From the NCBI GenBank assembly GCA_021808525.1, contig JAKBBK010000008.1, positions 1 to 64,000 of the forward strand: a stretch of DNA of 64,000 nt, written 5' to 3'. This DNA comes from Pseudomonadota bacterium. GTDB lineage: Bacteria; Pseudomonadota; Gammaproteobacteria; Burkholderiales; Burkholderiaceae_C. Shown here piece after piece: positions 1 through 10,221 of the stretch (within the stretch, counting starts at the first letter, position 1; each line of letters starts with the position of its first letter). Below the pieces are notes generated by a model. That model was not told where the DNA came from and made no database searches. It saw only the letters and a list, made by a program, of their open reading frames with translations. Both the position numbers and the translations under genes were made by a program.

Positions 1-19
1 TCAGGGGCCTGCGACGGAC

Positions 20-1348
20 TCATGCGGGGTCATCGGCACGCTTGGCGAACAGGGCGTAGTAGAAGCCGTCGCGCTCTGGCGACCGGTCAGGCAGGATCTG
101 CCCGGGTGCGGCCAATGCTAGCGCATCATCGTGCCGTTCCCGGAAGCTGGCGGCCTGCAGCTCGCCCTCGGCGGGGAACACCGAACAGGTCGCGTACAGC
201 AGGTGCCCCCCGGGGCGCAGCAGCGGCCACAGGGCATCCAGCAGCTCGCGCTGCTGCAGCGCCAGGGCGGGGATGTCCTGTGGCTTGCGCAGCCAGCGAA
301 TGTCGGGGTGGCGTCGGCTGATGCCGCTGGCGCTGCAGGGGGCATCGAGCAGGATGCGATCGAAGCCGCGGCCATCCCACCAGGTTTCGGGATGGGCGGC
401 GTCGGCCACGCGCAGCTCGGCGCCGTGCAGGCGCAGGCGTTGCAGGGTCTGCTCGATGCGAGGCGCGCGCTGTGGGTCGCGTTCCAGCGCCAGCAGTTCG
501 CAGTCGGCAAGCTCCAGCAGGTGCGCGGTCTTGCCGCCCGGGGCGGCACAGGCGTCGAGCACGCGCATGCCCGGTCGAGGGTCCAGCAGCACCGCGGCGA
601 GCTGCGCCGATGCGTCCTGCACGCTGACGGCACCCTGCTCGAACAAGGGAAGGCGGGTGACCGCGACCGCTCGCTCGAGAACCAGGGCCTGCTCCAGGCC
701 CGGCGCATCCGGCGCATGGGCATCGAGCCCGGCTTCGCGCAGCAGCCGCAGGTAGGCCTCGCGCCCGCCCCAGCGGCGATTCACCCGCAGGGTCATGGGG
801 GGCGGAGAAGCGGCCAGGTCGAGCACGCGTTGCCAGTCCTGCGGCCAGGCGCGGCGCAAGGTCTCGATCCACCAGGCGGGATGGTTGTAGCGAGCCTCGG
901 GCAGGGCCAGGACCTGTCCGAGGAGTTCGTCGCGTTGCGCCTGCAGGCGCCGCAGCAGGGCGTTGACCAGGCCGCGCGCGGGCCGGGTGCGCGGTTTCGC
1001 GGCGCAGGCCTGCACGGATTCGAACACCAGGGTGTGGTCGGCGTAGGGGCGCGGCTCGGGCAGGCTGAGCAGGGCCAGCGACACCAGCAACAGGTGCTCC
1101 AGCGCCGCCGGCTGCAGGGCCTTGGGGTGCATGCAAGCCAGCAGCGCGCGGGCGCGGCCCAGGCCGCGCAGGGCTTCGAAACCCAGGGCCTGCGCCGCGC
1201 CGCGCTGCGCGGCATCCTTCGTGCCCAGGCGGGGCAAGGCGGTGGCCAGGGATTCGCCGCGCAGCACGCAGCCGAGCAGCTCGGCCGCCGCGAGCAGGTC
1301 CTGGTGCAGCGCGCGGGGCGCGGCGGGGTTCGGTGCCTGGGCTTTCAA
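20..1348 (-). CDS. rsmB: 16S rRNA (cytosine-967-C5)-methyltransferase RsmB
   Basis: 442 aa ORF; NusB-like N-terminus, SAM motif LDACAAPGGKTAHLLEL, catalytic LLDAPCSASGISRRHPDIRW and YATCSVFPAEGE. Confidence 0.95.
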   Translation of the reverse strand: MKAQAPNPAAPRALHQDLLAAAELLGCVLRGESLATALPRLGTKDAAQRGAAQALGFEALRGLGRARALLACMHPKALQPAALEHLLLVSLALLSLPEPRPYADHTLVFESVQACAAKPRTRPARGLVNALLRRLQAQRDELLGQVLALPEARYNHPAWWIETLRRAWPQDWQRVLDLAASPPPMTLRVNRRWGGREAYLRLLREAGLDAHAPDAPGLEQALVLERAVAVTRLPLFEQGAVSVQDASAQLAAVLLDPRPGMRVLDACAAPGGKTAHLLELADCELLALERDPQRAPRIEQTLQRLRLHGAELRVADAAHPETWWDGRGFDRILLDAPCSASGISRRHPDIRWLRKPQDIPALALQQRELLDALWPLLRPGGHLLYATCSVFPAEGELQAASFRERHDDALALAAPGQILPDRSPERDGFYYALFAKRADDPA

Positions 1349-1356
1349 CGTCCGTG

Positions 1357-1821
1357 TCAGGGCGAGATGTAGGCGTAGCCTTCGCGGTATTGCAGGGTGG
1401 CGGCCTCGACCACCCCGGAAGGCACCGTGGTGGCGTCCAGCAGCACCTGGTCCTTGGAAATCCTGCGATTGCTCAAGGTGTTCTCGCAGGCGCGGAAGGA
1501 AACGCCGCGACCGGCCAGGTCGCCCACGTTGCCGGAGTATTCGGCGCCGTTGGCATCCTTGGCGCCGTTGAGCAGGAAGTCGATGCCGGCGCCGTTGCCG
1601 ACCACGACGATTTTCGCGCCGGGGTCGGCGGCCAGGTGATTGCGCACGTTGGCCAGCGCGCGCGAGGCCTGGGCATTGCCCTGGGTGATGTGATAGACGA
1701 CGTGCACGGGGCCCTTGGGATCGGTTGCGGCGCGGGCGGCGCTCGCCGCGACCAGCGTGGCGGCGCCGGCGGCGGCCGAGGCGAGCAGCACCTTGCGGCG
1801 CGGGGAAAGGGGGTCGGGCAT
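1357..1821 (-). CDS. exported DsrE family protein (Tat-like signal)
   Basis: N-terminal RRKVLLASAAAGAATLVAASAARA signal; DsrE-like core VVYHITQGNAQASRALANVRNHL...IVVVGNGAGIDFLL; CENTL motif. Confidence 0.8.
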   Translation of the reverse strand: MPDPLSPRRKVLLASAAAGAATLVAASAARAATDPKGPVHVVYHITQGNAQASRALANVRNHLAADPGAKIVVVGNGAGIDFLLNGAKDANGAEYSGNVGDLAGRGVSFRACENTLSNRRISKDQVLLDATTVPSGVVEAATLQYREGYAYISP

Positions 1822-1879
1822 GGCGGTCTCCTGAGCGCGGGGTTTCGCGATGCGCCGCGGCGGCGGCGGTAACCTGATG

Positions 1880-2347
1880 TTACGGCTTCAGGTAGTACCA
1901 GCCCTCGGACTGCAGGCGGACGATCTCGTACACCCCCGCGGGCACGGTCGTCGCTTCCAGCACCAGCTCGCTGTCGGGAATCTTCAGGAAGCTCAGGGTG
2001 TTCTGGCAGGCCCGGAACTGCACCCCCTGGTTGGCCAGCGCGCCGATGATGCCCGAGAAGGCCGCCCCGGTGGGCGCCTTGGCCCCGTTGAGCAGGAAGC
2101 GGATGGCCTTGCCGTAGCCCACCACCACGAATTGCATCCTGGGGTCGAGCTCGAGCACGTTCTGGATGTTGATCAGGCCTTCATAGGCCTGCTCCAGGTC
2201 CACGCTGATCTGCATCACCACCTTCCAGGGCTGGCTGGAGATCGGCTTGCCGGGCACGGGGCCCTGTTCCTGGGCGCGGGCCAGGGGCGCGGCGCCGAGG
2301 CCGGCGAGCCCGGCGCCCAGCAGGCGCAGGCGGTCACGTGGATGCAT
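1880..2347 (-). CDS. exported DsrE family protein
   Basis: Signal-like N-terminus; VVMQISVDLEQAYEGLINIQNVL...FVVVGYGKAIRFLLNGA; CQNTL motif; paralogous to the neighbouring ORF. Confidence 0.8.
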   Translation of the reverse strand: MHPRDRLRLLGAGLAGLGAAPLARAQEQGPVPGKPISSQPWKVVMQISVDLEQAYEGLINIQNVLELDPRMQFVVVGYGKAIRFLLNGAKAPTGAAFSGIIGALANQGVQFRACQNTLSFLKIPDSELVLEATTVPAGVYEIVRLQSEGWYYLKP

Positions 2348-2376
2348 GGGGGCGGATCTCCTCGATGGGCGGGGCG

Positions 2377-2667
2377 CTAGTCCGCCGCCAGCGGATACAC
2401 GCTCAGGCGATGCAGGCCGAAGCGGCGCCGGCGCGCCAGCGCACGGTAGGGCCAGTAGCCCAGCAGCGTGGCGAACATCAGCGCCAAGGCGTTGAACAGC
2501 ACGCCGCTGAGCACCACGCCCAGCGCCTGGCCCAGGCCCAGCTCGTGGCGGTACACGAACAGCGCGACCAGCCCGCTGATGACGCCCATGCCGCTGCCCA
2601 GCGCGGCTCCAAGGCGTAGCAGCGTGGGCAAGGTGAGGATGCCGGCGAGGTGGTCGGGGTGGCGCAT
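2377..2667 (-). CDS. small inner-membrane protein, unknown function
   Basis: 96 aa ORF with two predicted hydrophobic helices, lies in the same-strand run proA-ORF-DsrE-DsrE-rsmB. Confidence 0.5.
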   Translation of the reverse strand: MRHPDHLAGILTLPTLLRLGAALGSGMGVISGLVALFVYRHELGLGQALGVVLSGVLFNALALMFATLLGYWPYRALARRRRFGLHRLSVYPLAAD

Positions 2668-2725
2668 GGCGTGGGCGGGCAGGGTACGGGATGCGAGCGA
2701 GGGCGAGGGCGGGCGCGGCGCGGGT

Positions 2726-4018
2726 TCAGCCGCGCACCTGGCCGTCGCCCAGCACCATCCATTTCTGGCTGGTGAGACCTTCCAGGCCGACCGGGCCGCG
2801 GGCGTGGAATTTGTCGGTGGAAATGCCGATCTCCGCGCCCAGGCCGAACTCGAAGCCGTCGCTGAATCGGGTGGAAGCGTTGACCATCACCGCAGCGGAG
2901 TCCACCTCCCGAAGGAAGCGCATCGCGTTGTGGTGCGTGCTGGTCAGGATCGTGTCGGTGTGCTGAGAACCGTAGCGGTTGATGTGCTCGATGGCTTCGT
3001 CGAGGCCTTCCACGACCTTGATGGAGATGATCGGGGCCAGGTATTCGGTGCTCCAGTCGGCTTCGACGGCGTCGCGCAACAGCGCGGCCGCGCCGGGCAC
3101 CGGCTCGAGCAGCGCGCGGCTGCGCGGGCAGCAGCGCATTTCCACGCCCTTGGCCGCGAACACGGCGCCGATGCGCGGCAGGAAGGCCTCGGCGCTGGCG
3201 CGCGCCACCAGCAGGGACTCCGCCGCGTTGCAGGGGCTGTAGCGCTGGGTCTTGGCGTTGTCGGTGACCTTCAGCGCCATGTCCAGGTCCACCCTGTCGT
3301 CCACGTAGACATGGCAATTGCCGTCGAGGTGCTTGATCACGGGCACGCGTGCCTCCGCGCTGATGCGCTCGATCAGGCCCTTGCCGCCGCGGGGAATGAT
3401 CACGTCGACGTACTGGGGCATGGTGATGAGCTCGCCGACGGCGGCCCGGTCGGTCACCGGCACCAATTGCACCGCGTCGGACGGCAGCCCGGCGCCTTGC
3501 AGCGCCTGCCCGACGCAGGCGGCCAGGGCGCGGTTGCTGTGGATGGCTTCCGAGCCGCCACGCAGGATCACCGCGTTGCCGGACTTGATGGCCAGGCCGG
3601 CGGCCTCGATGGTCACGTTCGGCCGGCTCTCGAAAATCATGCCGAACACGCCCAGGGGCACGCGCATGCGCCCGACCGTGATGCCGCTGGGGCGCCGACG
3701 CAGCTCGCTCATCTCGCCGATGGGGTCGGGCAGCGCGGCCACCTGTTCGCAGGACTGCGCCATCTGCTCCAGCACCTTGTCGCTGAGCTGCAGGCGGTCG
3801 ACGAAGGCCGCCTCGAGCCCGGCCTCGCGGGCGGCTCGCAGGTCCTCCTGGTTGGCCTCGCGCAGCGCCGGAGCCTGGGCGCGCAGCAGGGCCGCCAGAT
3901 CGATCAGGGCGCGGTTCTTCTCGGCCGTGCCGGCGCGCGCCATGGCCCTCGAGGCCGTGCGCGCGCGCACGCCCAGGTCGGTCATCAGGAGGTGGATGTT
4001 GCCCGCGGCGCTGTTCAT
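2726..4018 (-). CDS. proA: glutamate-5-semialdehyde dehydrogenase (gamma-glutamyl phosphate reductase)
   Basis: 430 aa from MNSAAGN; characteristic [66 protein letters not shown]. Confidence 0.97.
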   Translation of the reverse strand: MNSAAGNIHLLMTDLGVRARTASRAMARAGTAEKNRALIDLAALLRAQAPALREANQEDLRAAREAGLEAAFVDRLQLSDKVLEQMAQSCEQVAALPDPIGEMSELRRRPSGITVGRMRVPLGVFGMIFESRPNVTIEAAGLAIKSGNAVILRGGSEAIHSNRALAACVGQALQGAGLPSDAVQLVPVTDRAAVGELITMPQYVDVIIPRGGKGLIERISAEARVPVIKHLDGNCHVYVDDRVDLDMALKVTDNAKTQRYSPCNAAESLLVARASAEAFLPRIGAVFAAKGVEMRCCPRSRALLEPVPGAAALLRDAVEADWSTEYLAPIISIKVVEGLDEAIEHINRYGSQHTDTILTSTHHNAMRFLREVDSAAVMVNASTRFSDGFEFGLGAEIGISTDKFHARGPVGLEGLTSQKWMVLGDGQVRG

Positions 4019-4124
4019 GGAGGGATCCCTGCGTGAATGCGCATTGTCGCAAACTGCCGTCCTCCGGGTGCGGCGCGTGTTGCGCCGCGTCAACGTGGCG
4101 CACGGCGGCGCCCGCCGGCGGGCT

Positions 4125-5324
4125 TCACCAGCTGACTTCGCGCTCCGGGGTGGAGGTGATCTGGTGGATGGACAGGTCGGCGCCGTCGAACTCGGCCTCG
4201 GCGTCCAGGCGCAGCCCCATGGTGCGCTTGAGCACGCCGTACACCACGAAGCCGCCGATCAGCGCCCAGGCCACCGCCGCCAGCGTGCCCACCAGCTGGG
4301 CGCCCAGGCTGACCCCGCCCAGCCCGCCCAGCGCGGTCTGCCCGAAGATGCCGGCCGCGATGCCGCCCCAGGTGCCGCACAGTCCATGCAGGGGCCACAC
4401 GCCCAGCACGTCGTCGATGCGCAGGCGGTTCTGGGTCAGGGTGAACATGCGCACGAACAGCCAGCCGGCCACCGCGCCGGTGATCAGCGCGCCCACCGGG
4501 TGCATGAGGTCCGAGCCCGCGCACACGGCCACCAGGCCGGCCAGCGGTCCGTTGTAGACGAAGCCGGGGTCGTTGCGACCGGCGAGCAGCGCGGCCAGGG
4601 TGCCGCCGACCATGGCCATGAGCGAGTTCACCGCCACCAGCCCGGAGATCTTGGTGACGCTTTGCGCGCTCATGACGTTGAAGCCGAACCAGCCCACGAC
4701 CAGGATCCACGAGCCCAGGGCGAGGAAGGGGATGCTGGAAGGCGGGTGGGGGTTCACGCGGCCGTCGCGGTAGCGTCCCTTGCGCGCGCCCAGCAGCAAG
4801 ACGGCGGGCAGGGCCAGCCAGCCCCCCATCGCATGCACCACGATGGAGCCGGCGAAATCATGGAACTGCGCTCCGAACACCGACTGGAACCAGGCCTGCA
4901 CGCCGAAACGCTGGCCCCACATGGCCCCCTCGAACACCGGATAGACCAGGCCCACGATGAGGGCGGTGGCCAGCAACTGGGGGTAGAACTTGGCGCGCTC
5001 GGCGATGCCGCCCGAGATGATGGCCGGCACGGCCGCCGCGAAGGTCAGCAGGAAAAAGAAGCGGGTCAGGGCCAGTCCGTCGTCCAGGTTGAGCGTGGGC
5101 GCGGGCGACAGGAAGCTGACACCGTAGGCGATGGCGTAGCCCACGAAGTAGTAGGCCAGCGTGGCCACCGAGAAGTCGGTGAGGATTTTCACCAGGGCGT
5201 TGACCTGGTTCTTGCGGCGTACCGTGCCGAGTTCCAGGAAGGCGAATCCGGCGTGCATGAACAGCACCAGGATGGCGCCGAGAAGCAGGAACAGCACGTT
5301 GGCGCTGGTTTGCAGGGCTTGCAT
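4125..5324 (-). CDS. amt: ammonium transporter (Amt/MEP/Rh)
   Basis: Multi-[70 protein letters not shown]; start set at MQALQT. Confidence 0.95.
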   Translation of the reverse strand: MQALQTSANVLFLLLGAILVLFMHAGFAFLELGTVRRKNQVNALVKILTDFSVATLAYYFVGYAIAYGVSFLSPAPTLNLDDGLALTRFFFLLTFAAAVPAIISGGIAERAKFYPQLLATALIVGLVYPVFEGAMWGQRFGVQAWFQSVFGAQFHDFAGSIVVHAMGGWLALPAVLLLGARKGRYRDGRVNPHPPSSIPFLALGSWILVVGWFGFNVMSAQSVTKISGLVAVNSLMAMVGGTLAALLAGRNDPGFVYNGPLAGLVAVCAGSDLMHPVGALITGAVAGWLFVRMFTLTQNRLRIDDVLGVWPLHGLCGTWGGIAAGIFGQTALGGLGGVSLGAQLVGTLAAVAWALIGGFVVYGVLKRTMGLRLDAEAEFDGADLSIHQITSTPEREVSW

Positions 5325-5383
5325 GGGAGGAAGGCTCCGGACGGGTGCGCTGCACCACGATGTGGATGAAAGCCCCACCCTGA

Positions 5384-5399
5384 AGCAAGAAGCGTTCCA
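5384..5399 (-). promoter_or_regulatory. putative sigma-54 (-24/-12) promoter of amt
   Basis: Minus strand TGGAACG-CTTC-TTGCT against consensus TGGCACG-N4-TTGCW (one mismatch), GG-N10-GC spacing exact, about 60 bp upstream of amt ATG. Confidence 0.8.
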
Positions 5400-5515
5400 A
5401 AATCGTGCGTGACGCTCCGTTCGAGTGCGTCATGCGAGTCGAGGGCGCCGTGGGAACACCCGAAGCACCAAAGAGGGGATGCCGCGGGGCCCTTGCGCAC
5501 CTTTCCCGTACATCG

Positions 5516-5532
5516 CGCACCAGGATGGTGCC
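5516..5532. promoter_or_regulatory. putative NtrC-type enhancer site upstream of amt
   Basis: cGCACCA-GGA-TGGTGCc, near-perfect match to TGCACCA-N3-TGGTGCA; lies between arginase stop and the sigma-54-like promoter of amt. Confidence 0.65.
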
Positions 5533-5536
5533 CTGT

Positions 5537-6463
5537 TCAGCCCGGATCGCGCAGCAGGGTGGAGCGTCCGAACAGGCTTTGCAGCAATTCCACCAGGGCC
5601 TCGGCGCTGCGGTTGCGCAGGTCCAGCGCCGGGTTGAGTTCGACGACGTCGATCGAGGCCACGCAGCCACGGTCGGCCAGCATTTCCATGCACAACTGGG
5701 CCTCGCGCCAGGTCGGGCCGCCGCGCACGGTGGTGGCGACCCCCGGCGCGGTGTCCGGGTCGAGGAAGTCCACGTCCAGGCTCAGGTGCACGTGGGTGCG
5801 CGCATCGATGCCCTCGAGCATGCGGCGCATCACGGTGCGCATGCCTTGTTCGTCGATGGCGCGCATGTCGTCCACGTGGACCTGATGCTGGCGCAGCAGG
5901 CGGCGTTCCAGCTCGTCCACGCTGCGCACTCCCAGCAGGCGCAACTGCCGGGCTTGCAGCACCGGGCGGGCGGTGCTCAGGCCCAGCAGCTGCTCGGGCC
6001 CCAGGCCGCACAGGCAGGCCAGCGGCATGCCGTGCAGATTGCCGCTGGGCGTGGTCTCGGAGGTGTTGAAGTCGGCGTGGGCGTCCAGCCACAGCACGCG
6101 CAGCTCGCGCCGTTCGGCCTCGCAATGCGCGGCCACGGCGGCGATGGAGCCGAAGGCCAGGCAATGGTCTCCGCCCAGCAGCATCGGAAGCTCGCCCGCG
6201 CGCAGGGCCGCGGCCACCGCATCGCGCACCGCGCGGTTCCATTGCACCACCTGCTCCAGGTGGCGCCAGCCGTCGCGCGCGCTCTCCCAGGGGTTGCCCG
6301 GGCCGGCCAGGTTGCCGGCGTCATGCACCCGCAGCCCCAGCGCTTGCAGCGCCGCTGCCAGGCCCGCCACGCGCAGCGCCTCCGGGCCCATGGAGGCTCC
6401 CCGCACGCCAGCGCCGATGTCGGTGGGGGCACCGATCAGCCGGACGACGCGCTGCAGGCTCAT
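5537..6463 (-). CDS. rocF: arginase
   Basis: Metal-ligand motifs GGDHCLAFGS, WLDAHADFNT, SLDVDFLDPDTAPG and VELNP; start at MSLQRVVRLIGAPTDIGAG. Confidence 0.9.
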   Translation of the reverse strand: MSLQRVVRLIGAPTDIGAGVRGASMGPEALRVAGLAAALQALGLRVHDAGNLAGPGNPWESARDGWRHLEQVVQWNRAVRDAVAAALRAGELPMLLGGDHCLAFGSIAAVAAHCEAERRELRVLWLDAHADFNTSETTPSGNLHGMPLACLCGLGPEQLLGLSTARPVLQARQLRLLGVRSVDELERRLLRQHQVHVDDMRAIDEQGMRTVMRRMLEGIDARTHVHLSLDVDFLDPDTAPGVATTVRGGPTWREAQLCMEMLADRGCVASIDVVELNPALDLRNRSAEALVELLQSLFGRSTLLRDPG

Positions 6464-6473
6464 GGGATGCGGC

Positions 6474-7133
6474 TCAGCCGGCGCGGTCCGGTTCGCCCAG
6501 CAGATGCTGCAGGTCCAGCGCGAAGCCCTCGAGCTGCGCATCCAGCGCGCGCGCGCGCTTGCCCAGGGCGTTGTAGGCGAGCACCGCGGGGATGGCCACC
6601 GCCAGCCCGGCGGCGGTCATGACCAGGGTGTCGCCCACCGGCCCCGCGATCTTGTCCACCCCCACCTGCTGGAGTGCCGAAATCGTGCCCAGCGCGTGGT
6701 AGATGCCCCAGACCGTGCCGAACAGGCCCACGAAGGGGGCGGTGCTGCCCACGCTGGCCAGCAGCACGTGGCCGGAGTGCAGGCGCCGGCTGGCCGCATC
6801 GAGGGCATCGCGCAATTCGCGGCGCACGCGGTCGGCCTGCGCCTGCCAGGCATGGCCCTCGGGCTGCTCCAGCTGGCGGCTGCGCAGCGCCAGCGCGGCC
6901 GCGGGGCCGTCGGGATCCGCGGCCAGCGCGGCCGCGGCGGCCTGGGCGCGCGAGGGCGCCGCCCAGAACGCGGCGATGGCGCGCGGCACGCTGCGCGCGC
7001 TGCGCCACAGCAGTGCGCTTTTCCAGAAAATGACAAACCAGCTGGCCATCGACATGGCCAGCAGCACCGCGGCCACCGTCTGCATCAGCGCATCGCCCTG
7101 CAGCGCGGAGGTCGGGGCCATGGGCATGGGCAT
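6474..7133 (-). CDS. MotA/TolQ/ExbB proton channel family protein
   Basis: Three TM segments with VGSTAPFVGLFGTVWGIYHAL and GDTLVMTAAGLAVAIPAVLAYN. Confidence 0.85.
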   Translation of the reverse strand: MPMPMAPTSALQGDALMQTVAAVLLAMSMASWFVIFWKSALLWRSARSVPRAIAAFWAAPSRAQAAAAALAADPDGPAAALALRSRQLEQPEGHAWQAQADRVRRELRDALDAASRRLHSGHVLLASVGSTAPFVGLFGTVWGIYHALGTISALQQVGVDKIAGPVGDTLVMTAAGLAVAIPAVLAYNALGKRARALDAQLEGFALDLQHLLGEPDRAG

Positions 7134-7155
7134 GGGTCGCCGGGTCGCGGCGCGT

Positions 7156-7977
7156 TCAGGCCTTCAGCCCGAGCACGTCGTGCATGTCGTACAGGCCCGG
7201 CGCGCGGCCGGCCAGGAAGCGCACCGCGCGCAGGCTGCCTTCGGCGTAGGTGGCGCGGCTGCTGGACTTGTGGGTGATCTCGATGCGCTCGCCGGTGCCG
7301 GCGAACAGCACGGTGTGGTCGCCCACGATGTCGCCCCCGCGCACCACCGAGAATCCGATGGAGCCCGGCTCGCGCTCGCCGGTATGACCATGGCGCGACC
7401 AGACGGCGTCGCGCGCAAGATCGCGCCCGGCGGCGCGTGCCACGGCCTCGCCCATTTTCAGCGCGGTGCCCGAGGGCGCGTCGACCTTGTGCCTGTGGTG
7501 GGCCTCGATGATCTCGATGTCGAAGCCGCTGGACAGCGCGCGCCCGGCCTGCTCCAGCAGCTTGAGCACGACGTTCACGCCCACGCTCATGTTCGGAGAC
7601 AGCACGATGGGAATGCGCGCGGCCGCCCGCTCGATGCGCCGCAGGCCCTCGGCGTCGAATCCGGTGGTGCCGATGACCATGGACAGCCCCATGCTCTCGC
7701 ACACGTCCAGGTGCTCCAGCGTGGCTTGCGGGCGGGTGAAGTCGATCAGGCATCGCGCCTCGCGCAGGCCCTGCCGCGGGTCGGCCTGCACCAGCACACC
7801 GGTGCGCAGGCCCAGCGCCGTGCCGGCGTCCTGCCCGAGCAGCGCCGAGCCGGCGCGAGCCAGCGCCGCGCCGAGCTCGCAATCGGGCGCGGCGGCGATG
7901 GCCTCGAGCAGCGCGCGGCCCATGCGGCCGCCGCAGCCGGCGATGGCCACGCGATGCTTCGGCTGGCCTGCAGTCAT
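7156..7977 (-). CDS. dapB: 4-hydroxy-tetrahydrodipicolinate reductase
   Basis: [51 protein letters not shown]. Confidence 0.97.
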   Translation of the reverse strand: MTAGQPKHRVAIAGCGGRMGRALLEAIAAAPDCELGAALARAGSALLGQDAGTALGLRTGVLVQADPRQGLREARCLIDFTRPQATLEHLDVCESMGLSMVIGTTGFDAEGLRRIERAAARIPIVLSPNMSVGVNVVLKLLEQAGRALSSGFDIEIIEAHHRHKVDAPSGTALKMGEAVARAAGRDLARDAVWSRHGHTGEREPGSIGFSVVRGGDIVGDHTVLFAGTGERIEITHKSSSRATYAEGSLRAVRFLAGRAPGLYDMHDVLGLKA

Positions 7978-8618
7978 GGCGTCTGTTGTCCGGAAGAGCC
8001 GGGCAGCACGCTCTGGTCGGCCTGCCGCGCCAGGCCCTGCAGCTGGTCGATTTCCGACTGCGGCGCCACGACGGTCAGGGGGCCGGCCTCGGAGGCGGCC
8101 TTGGCCGGCGGCCGCTCGGCGAGTTTCTTTTTCGCCGCCGCGACCTCGGCCTGCAATTGTTCGCGGCTCAGCGAGCGCGTCTTGCCACCGTTGTGCAAGG
8201 TGTTGATCTGCGCGACGAACTGGTCTTCCGAGGGCAGCGGGTCGCCCTGCGTGCGCAGGAGATGGCCGTCCTTGTCGAAAAACACCGTGAAGCGTCGCAC
8301 GATCGGTGCGTGGTAGCCCTGGCGCAGGCTGAACACGTATTCCCAGCGGTCGCCGTGGAAGATGTCCTGCAGCAACGGGGTGCCCAGGATCTCGCGCACC
8401 TGCGCCTTGCTCATGCCGGGCTTGAGCTCCGCGGCCATTTCGCGGGACACGAAGTTGCCCTGGATCACGTCGAATCGATAGGGCTTGAACAGGCTGGTGA
8501 GGTCGCGCTGTTGCGTCTGCGTGCTGCAGGCGCCCAGACCCAGCGCGACCAGCAACCCCAGCGCACTTCCCAGCACGCTGCGCGCTGGGCGTTTTTCCAT
8601 CAGGAACGACAGGAGCAT
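7974..8618 (-). CDS. bamE: outer membrane assembly lipoprotein BamE (OmlA/SmpA)
   Basis: Lipobox LGLGACST, then [50 protein letters not shown]; start could also be MEKRP at 8600. Confidence 0.9.
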   Translation of the reverse strand: MLLSFLMEKRPARSVLGSALGLLVALGLGACSTQTQQRDLTSLFKPYRFDVIQGNFVSREMAAELKPGMSKAQVREILGTPLLQDIFHGDRWEYVFSLRQGYHAPIVRRFTVFFDKDGHLLRTQGDPLPSEDQFVAQINTLHNGGKTRSLSREQLQAEVAAAKKKLAERPPAKAASEAGPLTVVAPQSEIDQLQGLARQADQSVLPGSSGQQTP

Positions 8619-8685
8619 CGGAGAATGGTCGAGGACGCATGCGCGAGCACGCGGATTCGGCGCAGGACCCCCGAGGGGTCTTGGC

Positions 8686-8714
8686 TTGGGCGCCGGGATG
8701 GGCTGAACTATCAT
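8686..8714 (+). promoter_or_regulatory. putative sigma-70 promoter of fur
   Basis: TTGGGC-N17-TATCAT located 27 bp upstream of the fur ATG. Confidence 0.5.
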
Positions 8715-8740
8715 GCTGATTCTAAACATCCCCCACTTCC

Positions 8741-9208
8741 ATGACGGTCTCGAACGCCCAAGGCCTGCGCAGCACGGGGTTGAAGGTCACCCAGCCGCGC
8801 CTGAAGATCCTGGAAATCTTCCAGAAGGGCGCGATGCGCCACATGACGGCCGAGGACGTGTATCGCGAGCTGCTCAACGACCAGACGCGCGACATCGGCC
8901 TGGCCACGGTCTACCGCGTGCTCACCCAGTTCGAGCAGGCGGGCATCCTGTCGCGCACCCATTTCGAGTCCGGCAAGGCGATGTTCGAGATCAACGAGGG
9001 CAAGCATCACGACCACCTGCTGTGCCTGGACTGCGGCAGGGTCGAGGAATTCGTGGATGCCGAGATCGAGCGCCGCCAGCACAACATCGCGGCCGAACGC
9101 GGCTTCGAGCTGCAGGAGCACTCGCTGGCCCTGTATGCCAGTTGCAGGCGCGAAGCCTGTCCCCATCGCCCGGCGGCAGGCAGCCCCGAGGCCGCGCCGC
9201 AGGGTTGA
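8741..9208 (+). CDS. fur: ferric uptake regulator Fur
   Basis: LKVTQPRLKILEIFQ, GLATVYRVLTQFEQAGIL, HHDHLLCLDCGRVEEF, C-terminal CRREACPH; divergent from bamE. Confidence 0.95.
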   Translation: MTVSNAQGLRSTGLKVTQPRLKILEIFQKGAMRHMTAEDVYRELLNDQTRDIGLATVYRVLTQFEQAGILSRTHFESGKAMFEINEGKHHDHLLCLDCGRVEEFVDAEIERRQHNIAAERGFELQEHSLALYASCRREACPHRPAAGSPEAAPQG

Positions 9209-9244
9209 GGCGCGGGCCCCCGGGAGCGGGGTCGGGGGGCATGG

Positions 9245-10201
9245 TCAGTCGTCGCCGCCTTCGAGCATGGCCAGGCGCTGGCGGTCCTGGAATTCCTTGA
9301 AGGTATCGATGCCCCGCAGTTGCAGGATGGTGTTGCGCACCGCCGCTTCCACCAGCACAGCGAGGTTGCGCCCGGCCTCCACGGGGATCAGCACCTTGCG
9401 GATGGCCACGCCGAGCACGTCCTGGCGCACGTTGCCGGTGGGAAGTCGCTCGAAATCCTGGTCCTGCGTGTCGCGACGCACCAGGTGCACGATCAGGCGC
9501 AGGCGCATCTTGCGGCGCACCGCCGTCTCGCCGAAGATGGTGCGGATGTCCAGGATTCCGATTCCCCGCACTTCCAGCAGGTTCTGCAGCAGCGGCGGGC
9601 AATGTCCCTCGATGGTGCTCTGGGTCACCCGCGACAGCTCCACGCAGTCGTCGGCCACCAGGCCATGGCCTCGGGAAATCAGCTCCAGGCCGAGTTCGCT
9701 CTTGCCCAGGCCGGACTCCCCGGTGATCAGCACGCCCAGGCCGAGGATGTCCATGAACACCCCGTGCAGGGTCGTGCGGTTGGCGAACAGCTTGGACAGG
9801 TAGGCCCGCAGCACGTCGATGACGAAAGCCGCCGGCTCGTCGGTGACGAACACCGGGATGCCGGCGTCCTCGCAGGTCTTGAGCAGCGCGGGAGGCGCCT
9901 CCTGGCCGTCGGCGATCACCAGGGCCGGCGGGCCCAGGCCGACCACCCTGCGCACCCGTCTGCCGCTGTCGGCCTCGTCGGCGTGCATCAGGTAGTGCAC
10001 CTCGCGCCAGCCGAGGATCTGGACCCGGTAGGGGTGGATGTAGTTGAGATAGCCCACCAGATCCGCGCCCGAGGTGGCGCCCTGCACGGCGGCGTCATCG
10101 AAGCGTCGCTCGGGATTGCGCTGCCCCGCCACCCAGCGCCACTTGAGCAGCGGGGTATTGGCTTCGAACAGGCGGTCGGCGGAAAGGGTCGCGGCTTTCA
10201 A
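9245..10201 (-). CDS. hprK: HPr kinase/phosphorylase
   Basis: Walker [26 protein letters not shown] and HprK signature [16 protein letters not shown]. Confidence 0.96.
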   Translation of the reverse strand: MKAATLSADRLFEANTPLLKWRWVAGQRNPERRFDDAAVQGATSGADLVGYLNYIHPYRVQILGWREVHYLMHADEADSGRRVRRVVGLGPPALVIADGQEAPPALLKTCEDAGIPVFVTDEPAAFVIDVLRAYLSKLFANRTTLHGVFMDILGLGVLITGESGLGKSELGLELISRGHGLVADDCVELSRVTQSTIEGHCPPLLQNLLEVRGIGILDIRTIFGETAVRRKMRLRLIVHLVRRDTQDQDFERLPTGNVRQDVLGVAIRKVLIPVEAGRNLAVLVEAAVRNTILQLRGIDTFKEFQDRQRLAMLEGGDD

Positions 10202-10221
10202 GGGAGCTCGGGCGCCGCGGC

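Noticed and set aside
131-1372. 413-aa plus-strand ORF opposite rsmB
   Set aside because: Shadow ORF caused by GC bias; rsmB carries all diagnostic motifs.
4068-4092. Hairpin GCGGCGC-gtgtt-GCGCCGC between amt and proA as a terminator
   Set aside because: Stable stem but no T run on the minus strand and overlap with the possible proA leader; insufficient support.
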